Shown here piece by piece: positions 54,706 to 64,000 of a stretch of 64,000 bases of DNA (positions are counted from its first letter, which is position 1; the number at the start of each line of letters is the position of its first letter). The DNA comes from Triticum aestivum (Eukaryota; Streptophyta; Magnoliopsida; Poales; Poaceae). The notes beneath the pieces were generated by a model. That model was given only the letters and a program-made list of their open reading frames with translations. It searched no databases and was not told where the DNA came from. A program made the translations under genes and the position numbers. The DNA lies in assembly GCF_018294505.1 (NCBI RefSeq), contig NC_057811.1, positions 408,768,968-408,832,967 on the forward strand, written 5' to 3'.

Positions 54706-54720
54706 GTCTCCCACTTGCAC
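54706..54720 (-). other. polypurine tract of Angela
   Basis: GTCTCCCACTTGCAC on the plus strand, GTGCAAGTGGGAGAC on the element strand, directly next to the 3' LTR. Confidence 0.85.
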
Positions 54721-54737
54721 TAGAGTCAATAATCTAG

Positions 54738-57700
54738 TTACATTGTGATGAATCGAACACCCATTGCGTCCTGGTGTTGATCATGTTTTGCCCTAGGGAG
54801 AGGTTTAGTCAACGGATCTGCTACATTCAGGTCCGTATGTACTTTACAAATATCTATGTCTCCATTTTGAACACTTTCACGAATGGAGTTGAAGCGACGC
54901 TTGATATGCCTGGTCTTCCTGTGAAACCTGGGCTCCTTCGCAAGGGCAATAGCTCCAGTGTTGTCACAGAAGAGAGTCATTGGGCCCGATGCATTGGGAA
55001 TCACTCCTAGGTCGGTAATGAACTCCTTCATCCAGACTGCTTCCTGTGCTGCCTCTGAGGCTGCCATGTACTCCGCTTCACATGTAGATCCCGCCACGAC
55101 GCTTTGCTTGCAACTGCACCAGCTTACTGCTCCTCTATTCAAAATATACACGTATCCGGTCTGTGACTTCGAGTCATCCAGATCTGTGTTGAAGCTAGCG
55201 TCGACGTAACCCTTTACGACGAGCTCTTCGTCACCTCCATAAATGAGAAACATATCCTTAGTCCTCTTCAGGTACTTCAGGATATTCTTGACCGCTGTCC
55301 AGTGTTCCTTGCCGGGATTACTTTGGTACCTTCCTACCAAACTTACGGCAAGGTTTATATCAGGTCTGGTACACAGCATGGCATACATAATAGACCCTAT
55401 GGCCGAGGCATAGGGGATGACACTCATCTCTTCTATATCTTCTGCCGTGGTCGGGCATTGAGCCGTGCTCAACTGCACACCTTTCAATACAGGCAAGAAC
55501 CCCTTCTTGGACTGATCCATATTGAACTTCTTCAATATCTTGTCAAGGTATGTACTCTGTGAAAGACCAATGAGGCGTCTTGATCTATCTCTGTAGATCT
55601 TGATGCCTAATATATAAGCAGCTTCTCCAAGGTCCTTCATTGAAAAAAACTTATTCAAATAGGCCTTTATACTCTCCAAGAATTCTATATCATTTCCCAT
55701 CAACAATATGTCATCCACATATAATATGAGAAATGCTACAGAGCTCCCACTCACTTTCTTGTAAACACAGGCTTCTCCATAAGTCTGTGTAAACCCAAAC
55801 GCTTTGATCATCTCATCAAAGCGAATGTTCCAACTCCGAGATGCTTGCACCAGCCCATAGATTGAGCGCTGGAGCTTGCACACTTTGTTAGCATTCTTAG
55901 GATCGATAAAACCTTCCGGCTGCATCATATACAACTCTTCCTTAAGGAAGCCATTAAGGAATGCCGTTTTGACGTCCATCTGCCATATCTCATAATCATA
56001 GTATGCGGCAATTGCTAACATGATTCGGACGGACTTCAGCTTCGCTACGGGTGAGAAAGTCTCATCGTAGTCAACCCCTTGAACTTGTCGATAACCCTTA
56101 GCGACAAGTCGAGCTTTGTAGATGGTCACATTACCATCTGCGTCCGTCTTCTTCTTAAAGATCCATTTGTTTTCTATGGCTCGCCGCTCATCGGGCAAGT
56201 CAGCCAAAGTCCATACTTTGTTTTCATACATGGATTCTATCTCGGATTTCATGGCTTCTAGCCATTTGTCGGAATCCGGGCCCGCCATCACTTCTTCATA
56301 GTTCGAAGGTTCACCGTTGTCTAACAACATGATTTCCAGGACAGGGTTGCCGTACCACTCTGGTGCGGAACGTGTCCTTGTGGACCTACGAAGTTCAGCA
56401 ACTTGATCTGAAGCTTCATGATCATCATCATTAACTTCCTCCCCAGTCGGTGTAGGCACCACAGGAACATTTTCCCGCGCTGCGCTACTTTCCGGTTCGG
56501 AAGGGGTGACTATCACCTCATCAAGTTCCACTTTCCTCCCACTCAATTCTTTCGAGAGAAACTCCTTCTCCAGAAAGGACCCGTTCTTGGCAACGAAGAT
56601 CTTGCCTTCGGATCTGAGGTAGAAGGTATACCCAATAGTTTCCTTAGGGTATCCTATGAAGACGCATTTTTCCGATTTGGGTTCGAGCTTTTCAGGTTGA
56701 AGTTTCTTGACATAAGCATCGCATCCCCAAACTTTTAGAAACGACAGCTTAGGTTTCTTCCCAAACCATAATTCATACGGTGTCGTCTCAACGGATTTAG
56801 ACGGTGCCCTATTTAAAGTGAATGCGGCAGTCTCTAAAGCATAGCCCCAAAATGAGAGCGGTAAATCGGTAAGAGACATCATTGATCGCACCATATCCAA
56901 TAGAGTGCGATTACGACGTTCGGACACACCATTTCTCTGAGGTGTTCCAGGCGGCGTGAGTTGTGAAACTATTCCACATTTCCTTAAGTGTGTACCAAAT
57001 TCGTGACTTAAATATTCTCCACCACGATCTGATCGTAAGAATTTTATTTTCCTGTCACGTTGATTCTCGACTTCACTCTGAAATTCCTTGAACTTTTCAA
57101 AGGTTTCAGACTTGTGTTTCATTAGGTAGACATATCCATATCTACTTAAATCATCAGTGAGAGTGAGAACATAACGATATCCTCCGCGAGCCTCAACACT
57201 CATTGGAGCGCACACATCGGTATGTATGATTTCCAATAAGTTGGTTGCTCGCTCCATTGTTCCGGAGAACGGAGTCTTGGTCATCTTACCCATGAGGCAT
57301 GGTTCGCACGTGTCAAATGATTCGTAATCAAGAGACTCCAAAAGTCCATCTGCATGGAGCTTCTTCATGCGCTTGACACCAATGTGACCAAGGCGGCAGT
57401 GCCACAAGTATGTGGGACTATCGTCATCAACTTTACATCTTTTGGTATTCACACTATGAACATGTGTAACATCACGTTCGAGATTCATCAAAAATAAACC
57501 ATTGACCAGCGGGGCATGACCATAAAACATATCTCTCAAATAAATAGAACAACCATTATTCTCGGATTTAAATGAGTAGCCATCTCGAATTAAACGAGAT
57601 CCAGATACAATGTTCATGCTCAAAGCTGGCACTAAATAACAATTATTGAGGTTTAAAACTAATCCCGTAGGGAGATGCACAGGTAGCGTGCCGACGGCGA

Positions 57701-58718
57701 TCACATCGACCTTGGAACCATTCCCGACGCGCATCGTCACCTCGTCCTTTGCCAGTCTCCGTTTATTCCGTAGTTCCTGTTTTGAGTTACAAATATGAGC
57801 AACCGCACCGGTATCAAATACCCAGGAGCTACTACGAGTACTGGTAAGGTACACATCAATTACTAGTATATCACATATACCTTGGGTGTTGCAGGCCTTC
57901 TTCTTGTCCGCTAAGTATTTGGGGTAGTTCCGCTTCCAGTGACCACTTCCCTTGCAATAAAAGCACTCAGTCTCGGGCTTGGGTCCATTCTTTGACTTCT
58001 TCCCGGTAACTGGCTTACCGGGCGCAGCAACTCCCTTGCCGTCCTTCTTGAAGTTCTTCTTACCCTTGCCCTTCTTGAACTTAGTGGTTTTATTCACCAT
58101 CAACACTTGATGTTCTTTTCTGATCTCTACCTCAGCTGATTTCAGCATTGAATATACCTCGGGAATGGTCTTTTCCATCCCCTGCATATTGTAGTTCATC
58201 ACAAAGCTCTTGTAGCTTGGTGGAAGCGACTGGAGGATTCTGTCAATGACCGCGTCATCCGAGAGATTAACTCCCAGCTGAGACAAGCGGTTGTGCAACC
58301 CAGACATTCTGAGTATGTGCTCACTAACAGAACTGTTCTCCTCCATTTTACAGCTGAAGAACTTGTCGGAGACATCATATCTCTCGACCCGGGCATGAGC
58401 TTGAAAAACCAGTTTCAGCTCCTCGAACATCTCATATGCTCCATGTTTCTCAAAACGCTTTTGGAGACCCGGTTCTAAGCTGTAAAGCATGCCGCACTGA
58501 ACGAGGGAGTAATCATCAGCACGCTGCTGCCAAGCGTTCATAACGTCTTGGTTCTCAGGGATTGGTGCTTCACCTAGCGGTGCTTCTAAGACATAATCTT
58601 TCTTGGCTGCTATGAGGATGATCCTCAGGTTCCGGACCCAGTCCGTATAGTTGCTGCCATCATCTTTCAGCTTGGTTTTCTCTAGGAACGCGTTGAAATT
58701 GAGGACAACGTGGGCCAT
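54738..58718 (-). CDS. gag-pol: Copia gag-pol polyprotein (Angela/BARE type)
   Basis: This 1326-residue polyprotein runs from a true ATG at 58716-58718 with no stop or shift. Order: gag (about 1-230), Lys-rich linker, zinc knuckle at 252-265, aspartic protease (FDTGA, Asp302), integrase with HHCC finger (about 440-475) and Asp501, Asp564, Glu600 in D-D-35-E spacing, a GKKPKLSFLKVWGC C-part, reverse transcriptase (about 860-1110) with VKTAFLNG and YVDD at 1000-1003, and RNase H (about 1185-1326) with GYVDASF, EAEYMA and FCDNTGA. It has the Copia order, with integrase before RT. One oddity is that the fourth zinc ligand of the knuckle is Tyr265 (TAC at 57924-57926) instead of Cys, so CX2CX4HX4C is incomplete. 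Also SIYGLVQASRS has Val where Lys is usual. The product would assemble particles and copy the RNA; the knuckle change may harm RNA packaging. Confidence 0.97.
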   Translation of the reverse strand: MAHVVLNFNAFLEKTKLKDDGSNYTDWVRNLRIILIAAKKDYVLEAPLGEAPIPENQDVMNAWQQRADDYSLVQCGMLYSLEPGLQKRFEKHGAYEMFEELKLVFQAHARVERYDVSDKFFSCKMEENSSVSEHILRMSGLHNRLSQLGVNLSDDAVIDRILQSLPPSYKSFVMNYNMQGMEKTIPEVYSMLKSAEVEIRKEHQVLMVNKTTKFKKGKGKKNFKKDGKGVAAPGKPVTGKKSKNGPKPETECFYCKGSGHWKRNYPKYLADKKKACNTQGICDILVIDVYLTSTRSSSWVFDTGAVAHICNSKQELRNKRRLAKDEVTMRVGNGSKVDVIAVGTLPVHLPTGLVLNLNNCYLVPALSMNIVSGSRLIRDGYSFKSENNGCSIYLRDMFYGHAPLVNGLFLMNLERDVTHVHSVNTKRCKVDDDSPTYLWHCRLGHIGVKRMKKLHADGLLESLDYESFDTCEPCLMGKMTKTPFSGTMERATNLLEIIHTDVCAPMSVEARGGYRYVLTLTDDLSRYGYVYLMKHKSETFEKFKEFQSEVENQRDRKIKFLRSDRGGEYLSHEFGTHLRKCGIVSQLTPPGTPQRNGVSERRNRTLLDMVRSMMSLTDLPLSFWGYALETAAFTLNRAPSKSVETTPYELWFGKKPKLSFLKVWGCDAYVKKLQPEKLEPKSEKCVFIGYPKETIGYTFYLRSEGKIFVAKNGSFLEKEFLSKELSGRKVELDEVIVTPSEPESSAARENVPVVPTPTGEEVNDDDHEASDQVAELRRSTRTRSAPEWYGNPVLEIMLLDNGEPSNYEEVMAGPDSDKWLEAMKSEIESMYENKVWTLADLPDERRAIENKWIFKKKTDADGNVTIYKARLVAKGYRQVQGVDYDETFSPVAKLKSVRIMLAIAAYYDYEIWQMDVKTAFLNGFLKEELYMMQPEGFIDPKNANKVCKLQRSIYGLVQASRSWNIRFDEMIKAFGFTQTYGEACVYKKVSGSSVAFLILYVDDILLMGNDIEFLESIKAYLNKFFSMKDLGEAAYILGIKIYRDRSRRLIGLSQSTYLDKILKKFNMDQSKKGFLPVLKGVQLSTAQCPTTAEDIEEMSVIPYASAIGSIMYAMLCTRPDINLAVSLVGRYQSNPGKEHWTAVKNILKYLKRTKDMFLIYGGDEELVVKGYVDASFNTDLDDSKSQTGYVYILNRGAVSWCSCKQSVVAGSTCEAEYMAASEAAQEAVWMKEFITDLGVIPNASGPMTLFCDNTGAIALAKEPRFHRKTRHIKRRFNSIRESVQNGDIDICKVHTDLNVADPLTKPLPRAKHDQHQDAMGVRFITM

Positions 58719-60010
58719 TTGATCTACAATACATAGTGTAAAGATTTAGACTAAGTTCATGATAATTAAGTTCATATAATCAAATTATTTAATGAAATCC
58801 CACTCAGATAGACATCCCTCTAGTCATCTAAGTGAAACATGATCCGAATTCGACTAGGCCGTGTCCGATCATCACGTGAGACAGACTAGTCAAGATCGGT
58901 GAACATCTCCATGTTGATCGTATCTTCTATACGACTCATGCTCGACCTTTCGGTCCTCCGTGTTCCGAGGCCATGTCTGTACATGCTAGGCTCGTCAAGT
59001 GAACCTAAGTGTATTGCGTGTGTTCCGAGGCCATGTCTGTACATGCTAGGCTCGTCAACACCCATTGTATTCGAACGTTAGAATCTATCACACCCGATCA
59101 TCACGTGGTGCTTCAAAACAACGAACCTTCGCAACGGTGCACAGTTAGGGTGAACACTTTCTTGAAATTATTATAAGGGATCATCCTACTTGCTACCGTT
59201 GTTCTAAGCAAATAAGATGCAAAAACATGATAAACATCACATGCAATCAAATAGTGACATGATATGGCCAATATCATCATGCTCCTTTGATCTCCATCTT
59301 CGGGGCACCATGATCATATTTGTCACCGACATGACACCATGATCTCCATCATCATGATCTCCATCATTGTGTCTTCATGAAGTCGTCACGCCAACGATTA
59401 CTTCTACTTCTATGGCTAATGCGTTTAGCAATAAAGTAAAGTAATTTACATGGCGTTTATTTAATGACACGCAGGTCATACAAAATAATAAAGACAACTC
59501 CTATGGCTCCTGCCGGTTGTCATACTCATCGACATGCAAGTCGTGATTCCTATTAAAAGAATATGATCAATCTCATACATCACATATATCATTCATCACA
59601 TCTTCTGGCCATATCACATCACATAGCACTTGCTGCAAAAACAAGTTAGACGTCCTCTAATTGTTGTTGCAAGTTTTTACGTGGTTTGTAGGTTTCTAGC
59701 AAGAACGTTTCTTACCTACGTATGACCACAACGTGATTTGCCAATTTCTATTTACCCTTCATAAGGACCCTTTTCATCGAATCCGTTCCGACTAAAGTAG
59801 GAGAGACAGACACCCGCTAGCCACCTTATGCAACTAGTGCATGTCAGTCGGTGGAACCAGTCTCACGTAAGCGTACGTGTAAGGTCGGTCAGGGCCGCTT
59901 CATCCTACAATGCCGCCGAAACAAGAAACGACTAGTAGCGGCAAGAAGAATTGGCAAACTCAACGCCCACAACTGCTTTGTGTTCTACTCGTGCATAGTA
60001 ACTACGCATA
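58719..60010 (-). other. Angela 5' leader (non-coding)
   Basis: The 1.3 kb between the primer-binding site and the gag start has only short frames, as in BARE-type leaders. It includes a 39-bp direct repeat (58960-58998 and 59020-59058) and a CATCATGATCTCCATCAT-rich stretch near 59330-59370. It probably holds dimerisation and packaging signals, which cannot be located by eye. Confidence 0.7.
58960..59058. repeat. 39-bp direct repeat in Angela leader
   Basis: GTGTTCCGAGGCCATGTCTG and the next 19 bases occur identically at 58960-58998 and 59020-59058, period 60 bp. Confidence 0.93.
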
Positions 60011-60011
60011 G

Positions 60012-60030
60012 GCCTGGCTCATGATGCCAC
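60012..60030 (-). other. primer-binding site of Angela
   Basis: On the element strand TGGCATCATGAGCCAGGC starts one base after the LTR. It resembles the initiator-Met tRNA complement used by Copia elements (TGGTATCAGAGC type), with differences. Confidence 0.8.
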
Positions 60031-61742
60031 TGTTGGGAATCGTAGCATAATTTTAAATTTTTCCTACGTTCACCAAGATGCATCTATGGAGTATACTAGC
60101 AACGAGGGGAAGGGAGTGCATCTACATACCCTTGTAGATCGCGAGCGGAAGCGTTCCAATGAACGTGGATGACGGAGTCGTACTCGCCGTGATCCAAATC
60201 ACCGATGACCGAGTGCCGAACGGACGGCACCTCCGTGTTCAACACACGTACGGTGCAGCGACGTCTCCTCCTTCTTGATCCAGCAAGGGGGAAGGAGAGG
60301 CTGATGGAGATCCAGCAGCACGACGGCGTGGTGGTGGATGTAGCGGGTCTCCGCAGGGCTACGCCGAGCTTCTGCGAGAGAGAGAGAGGTGTTGCAGGGG
60401 AGGAGGGAGGCGCCCAAGGCTGTTGTGTGCTGCCCTCCCTCCCCCCCTTTATATAGGCCCCCTGGGGGGGCGCCGGCCCTGGAGATCAGATCCAAGGGGG
60501 GGGCGGCCAAGTGGGGGGGAAGGGGTGCCTTGCCCCCCAAGGCAAGGGGGAACTCCCCCCTAGGGTTCCCAACCCTAGGCGCATGGGGGAGGCCCAAGGG
60601 GGGCGCCCCAGCCCACTAAGGGATGGTTCCCTTCCACTTTCAGCCCACGGGGCCCTCCGGGATAGGTGGCCCCACCCGGTGGACCCCCGGGACCCTTCCG
60701 GTGGTCCCGGTACAATACCGGTAACCCCCAAAACTTTCCCGGTGGCCGAAACTGGACTTCCTATATATAATTCTTCACCTCCGGACCATTCCGGAACCTC
60801 TCGTGACGTCCGGGATCTCATCCGGGACTCCGAACAACTTTCGGGTTTCCGCATACATATATCTCTACAACCCTAGCGTCACCGGACCTTAAGTGTGTAG
60901 ACCCTACGGGTTCGGGAGACATGCAGACATGACCGAGACGCCTCTTCAGTCAATAACCAACAGCGGGATCTGGATACCCATGTTGGCTCCCACATGTTCC
61001 ACGATGATCTCATCGGATGAACCACGGTGTCGAGGATTCAATCAATCCCGTATTCAATTCCCTTTGTCAATCGGTATGTTACTTGCCCGAGATTCGATCG
61101 TCGGTATCCCAATACCTTGTTCAATCTCGTTACCGGCAAGTCTCTTTACTCGTACCGCAATGCATGATCCCGTGACTAACGCCTTAGTCACATTGAGCTC
61201 ATTATGATGATGCATTACCGAGTGGGCCCAGAGATACCTCTCCATCACACGGAGTGACAAATCCCAGTCTCGATCCGTGCCAACCCAACAGACACTTTCG
61301 GAGATACCCGTAGTGCACCTTTATAGTCACCCAGTCACGTTGTGACGTTTGGCACACCCAAAGCACTCCTACGGTATCCGGGAGTTGCACGATCTCATGG
61401 TCTAAGGAAAAGATACTTGACATTGGAAAAGCTCTAGCAAACGAAACTACACGATCTTTTATGCTATGCTTAGGATTGGGTCTTGTCCATCACATCATTC
61501 TCCTAATGATGTGATCCCGTTATCAATGACATCCAATGTCCATAGTCAGGAAACCATGACTATCTGTTGATCAACGAGCTAGTCAACTAGAGGCTTACTA
61601 GGGACACGTTGTGGTCTATGTATTCACACATGTATTACGATTTCCGGACAATACAATTATAGCATGAATAATAGACAATTATCATGAACAAAGAAATATA
61701 ATAATAACCATTTATTATTGCCTCTAGGGCATATTTCCAACA
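60031..61742 (-). repeat. 5' LTR of Angela
   Basis: Drives leftward transcription. Compared with the 3' LTR I saw single-base differences near 60083, 60236, 60302, 60397, 60445, 60623, 60672, 60729, 60864, 60949, 61244 and 61459, and shorter G/C or GA runs at 60376-60390 and 60495-60505. Confidence 0.96.
60447..60456 (-). promoter_or_regulatory. putative TATA box in Angela 5' LTR
   Basis: CTATATAAAG on the minus strand, in a GC-rich context about 1.3 kb into the LTR. This is the kind of TATA box described for BARE-1-type LTRs. The transcription start itself cannot be seen. Confidence 0.6.
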
Positions 61743-61747
61743 CTCAT
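61743..61747. repeat. target duplication (CTCAT) of Angela, right
   Basis: Matches 52982-52986. Confidence 0.95.
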
Positions 61748-63021
61748 ATCACTGTCTCCCTAAATCTCAAAAGCTTCATCCACAAAAAACTCAACAAGGA
61801 CTCGTGAGATAAGTTAGTATAAACCAATGCAAAAACCTTATCATTTTCTACTGTAACAAATTACTAAAATTATTATTCAACATTGCATACTAAATGTCTC
61901 TGCATATTTAATACTCCTATCCTCAAATAGAATCATTAAACAAGCAAACATATGCAAACAATGCAAACATAACAGCAATCTGCCAAAACAGTACCGTCTG
62001 TAAAGAATGAAAGATTCATCATACTTCCCTAAATCCAAAAATTATGAGAAAAATACTACGCTGTAGAAAATTTATCAGAGCTCAATATGCAAAAAAGTTT
62101 CAACATTTTATCATTTTCTGACTTTTCTAGGGAATTTTTGCAATGGCGGTAAACTTTCTGTTTTGAAACAGCAACATGTATACTTGCAAAATAAGCATGG
62201 TAAAGGCTATCCTTGACATTTTTATTGAAAATAGAGATGCAAAACACTATTCTAAATAACAGCAAGCAAATACTAACTAAATAAAATGACGCTCCAAGCA
62301 AAACACATATCATGTGGTGAATAAAAATATAGCTCCAAGTAAAGTTACCGATGAACGAAGAGGAAAGAGGGGATGCCTTCCGGGGCATCCTCAAGCTTAG
62401 GCTCTTGCCACGCCTTATTCCATAGTCCATCGAATCCTTTACCCAAAACTTGAAAACTTCACAACATGAAACTCAACAGAAAACTCGTGAGCTCCGTTAG
62501 TATAAGAAAATAAATCACCACTTTTGGTACTGTTGTGAACTCATTCTAAATTCATATTGGTGTAATATCTATTGTATTCCAACTTCTCTATGGTTCATAC
62601 CCTCCAATACTACTCATAGACTCATCAAAATAAGCAAACAACACATAGAAAACATAATCTGTCAAAAACAGAAAAGTCTGTAGTAATCTGTATCAAACGT
62701 ATACTTCTGGAACTCACAAAATTCTAAATTAATTGCTGGACCTGAGGAATTTGTCTATTAATCTTCTGCAAAAAGAATCAACCTAATAGCACTCTCCAGT
62801 AAAATGTTGTAGCTAATCTCGTGAGCGCTAAAGTTTCTGTTTTTTATAGTAAGATCACAAAGACTTCACCCAAGTCTTCCCAAAGGTTCTACTTGGCACA
62901 AACACTAATTAAAACATAAAACCACATCTAAACAGAGGCTAGATGAATTATTTATTACTAGACAGGAGCAAAATGCAAGGAACAAAAATAATATTGGGTT
63001 TCCTCCCAACAAGCGCTAACG
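61748..63021. other. non-coding interior of element 49717-64000+
   Basis: 62290-62870 parallels 45070-45700 in element 41496-49116 (ATGGTTCATACC, AATCTGTATCAAACGTATACTT, AAAGTTTCTGTTTTTA). No frame is recognised. One polypurine-like word lies near 62387. Confidence 0.6.
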
Positions 63022-63945
63022 TTAAACGCCCTTAGCTAGGCATGATGATTTCAATGATGCTGACAAAAAGGATAAGAATTGAGACATAGAGGGAGCATCA
63101 TGAAGAATATGACTAGCACATTTAAGTCTAACCCACTTTCTATGCATAGGGATTTTGTGAGCAAACAACTTATGGGAACAATAAGCAACTAGCATAGGAA
63201 GGCAAAACAAGCATAACTTCAAAACTTTAAGCACATAGAGAGGAAACTTGATATTATTGCAATTCCTACAAACATATAGTCCTCCCTCATAATAATTTTC
63301 AGTAGCATCATGAATGACTTCAACAATATAACCATCACATAAAGCATTCTTTTCATGATCTACAAGCATAGAAATTTTATTACTCTCCACATAAGCAAAA
63401 TTCTTCTCTTTCGGAATAGTGGGAGTATCATAAGAGACTCGAATACTATAAATTGTTTCCACATTAAATGAGTAATGTTTAGAAAAAGGGTAATCATAAT
63501 CATGACAAGTTTTATAAATATAATCATCACTACTCTTTATAGCATAAGTTTCATCACAATAATCATCATAGGTAGCAACTTAGTTCTCATCATAATCAAT
63601 TGAAACCTCTTCCGAAATAGTGGATTCATCACTAAATAAAGTCGTGACCTCTCCAAATCCACTTTCATAATTATCACAATAAGATTCAACATCCTCCAAA
63701 GTAGTGGGATCCTCACTTCCTAAAGTTGACACTCTTCCAAACCCACTTTCATCAATATATTCATCATAAGTAGGAGGCATGCTATCATCATAACAAATTT
63801 GCTCATCAAAACTTGGGAGGCTAAAAATATCATCTTCATTAAACATAGCATCCCCAAGCTTGGGACAAACATTAATTGCAGCAAATATATTCTCAAACAT
63901 GTCATTCTCATCAAACATAGCATCCCCAAGCTTGGGCCTTTTCAT
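63022..63945 (-). pseudogene. accessory protein of LTR element 49717-64000+
   Basis: Read from 63945: two repeats of PKLGDAMF followed by DENDMFEN or NEDDIFSL, then an acidic stretch with two GFG(R/E)V(S/T)TL motifs (ESGFGRVSTLGSEDPTTLED). A break follows near 63580-63462. The next frame reads LVDHEKNALCDGYIVEVIHD, Cys-containing GGLYVCRNCN, a hydrophobic run (VLKLCLFCLPMLVAYC), then HKIPMHRKWVRLKCASHILH and a tail ending at 63022. It has the same layout as 45908-46882. The acidic N-part and hydrophobic C-part suggest a membrane-associated protein, but the function is unknown. The frame may continue past the window edge. Confidence 0.6.
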
Positions 63946-64000
63946 ATCATAAGCATAATCACTCTCATCATTAATAGTATGGATAGCACCAATAGTATAG

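Larger units (their letters stand above)
52987..61742 (-). mobile_element. complete Angela/BARE/WIS-type Copia retrotransposon (8.76 kb)
   Basis: LTRs of 1719 bp (52987-54705) and 1712 bp (60031-61742) start, on the minus strand, TGTTGGAAATATGCCCTAGA and end CGATTCCCAACA. They are flanked by CTCAT duplications. The primer-binding site next to the right LTR and the purine tract next to the left LTR fix leftward transcription. One frame of 1326 codons (54738-58718) encodes gag-pol. By eye the LTRs differ at about 13 substitutions plus a few run-length changes, under 1%, so this is a young insertion. It lies within the interior of another LTR element. Confidence 0.97.
49717..64000 (-). mobile_element. 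LTR retrotransposon, 3' LTR and interior, extends beyond window
   Basis: A 3' LTR (about 49717-51346) is followed by the purine tract AAGCTTGGGGATGC and an interior that runs to the window end. The interior is interrupted by Angela at 52987-61742. The interior is related to that of element 41496-49116 over long stretches, but the LTR is mostly different. No pol motif is seen in the available part. The frames at 63022-63945 are the same accessory type as 45908-46882. Confidence 0.8.

Noticed and set aside
54774..56738. Plus-strand frames opposite gag-pol
   Set aside because: They are shadows of the 1326-codon minus-strand gene.
62056..62430. Minus-strand 124-codon frame in the LTR element interior
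   Set aside because: The related region at 44850-45220 does not keep it open, and it shows no domain.

Overview
This is a stretch of a large, repeat-rich grass nuclear genome, very probably Triticeae (wheat, Aegilops or a close relative). The evidence is an Angela/BARE-type Copia retrotransposon with the typical LTR start (TGTTGGAAATATGCCC), a Maximus/SIRE-like Copia LTR, Stowaway MITEs, CACTA elements with GCGCCATTAG subterminal repeats, and several LTR families starting TGATACGTCTCCAACG. No rRNA, tRNA, CRISPR or prokaryotic operon structure was seen. I see no host gene that is clearly intact.

Layout. (1) 1-8255: MITE-like sequence, short tandem duplications, three degenerate ~0.7 kb repeat units, a GTTCATC-type array, and the right end of a CACTA transposon at 8255. 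(2) 9000-26900: a tandem array of F-box/DUF295 (KIB-type beta-propeller) genes, all on the minus strand. There are three gene-sized copies and one fragment, each broken by a different lesion. The array is opened up by a 5'-truncated LINE (11104-12955), a full-length LINE with a 17-bp target duplication (14046-19792), two Stowaways, SINE-like repeats and a long-TIR Mutator-like element (23305-24534). (3) 27225-29347: a PIF/Harbinger element with a nearly complete transposase. (4) 29352-36662: a decayed LINE split by a 5.2-kb CACTA element (30255-35455). This CACTA carries pieces that look like host genes: a four-exon B3-like gene, part of a receptor-like kinase, and the first exon of a uracil-DNA glycosylase. 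(5) 37030-64000: a nested stack of retrotransposons. An LTR (37030-38090) is interrupted by a Maximus-like Copia element. That element is interrupted by a complete non-autonomous LTR element (41496-49116) and by a CACTA end (49468). The CACTA is interrupted by another LTR element (49717 to beyond the window), which is interrupted by a complete Angela/BARE element (52987-61742).

How the parts relate. Target-site duplications give the order of events. Angela is the youngest insertion: its LTRs differ at roughly 13 sites by eye, and its gag-pol frame of 1326 codons is open. The DUF295 units share flanks, so an insertion in one unit can be compared with the empty site in another; this confirms the LINE at 14046 and dates the SINE and Stowaway insertions relative to the duplications.

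The most notable observations are the host-gene pieces inside the CACTA element, two different Stowaway MITEs at the same TA in two paralogs, a duplicated primer-binding site in the 41496-49116 element, a hydrophobic accessory protein shared by two LTR elements with no visible pol in the sequenced parts, and a Cys-to-Tyr change in the zinc knuckle of the otherwise intact Angela gag.
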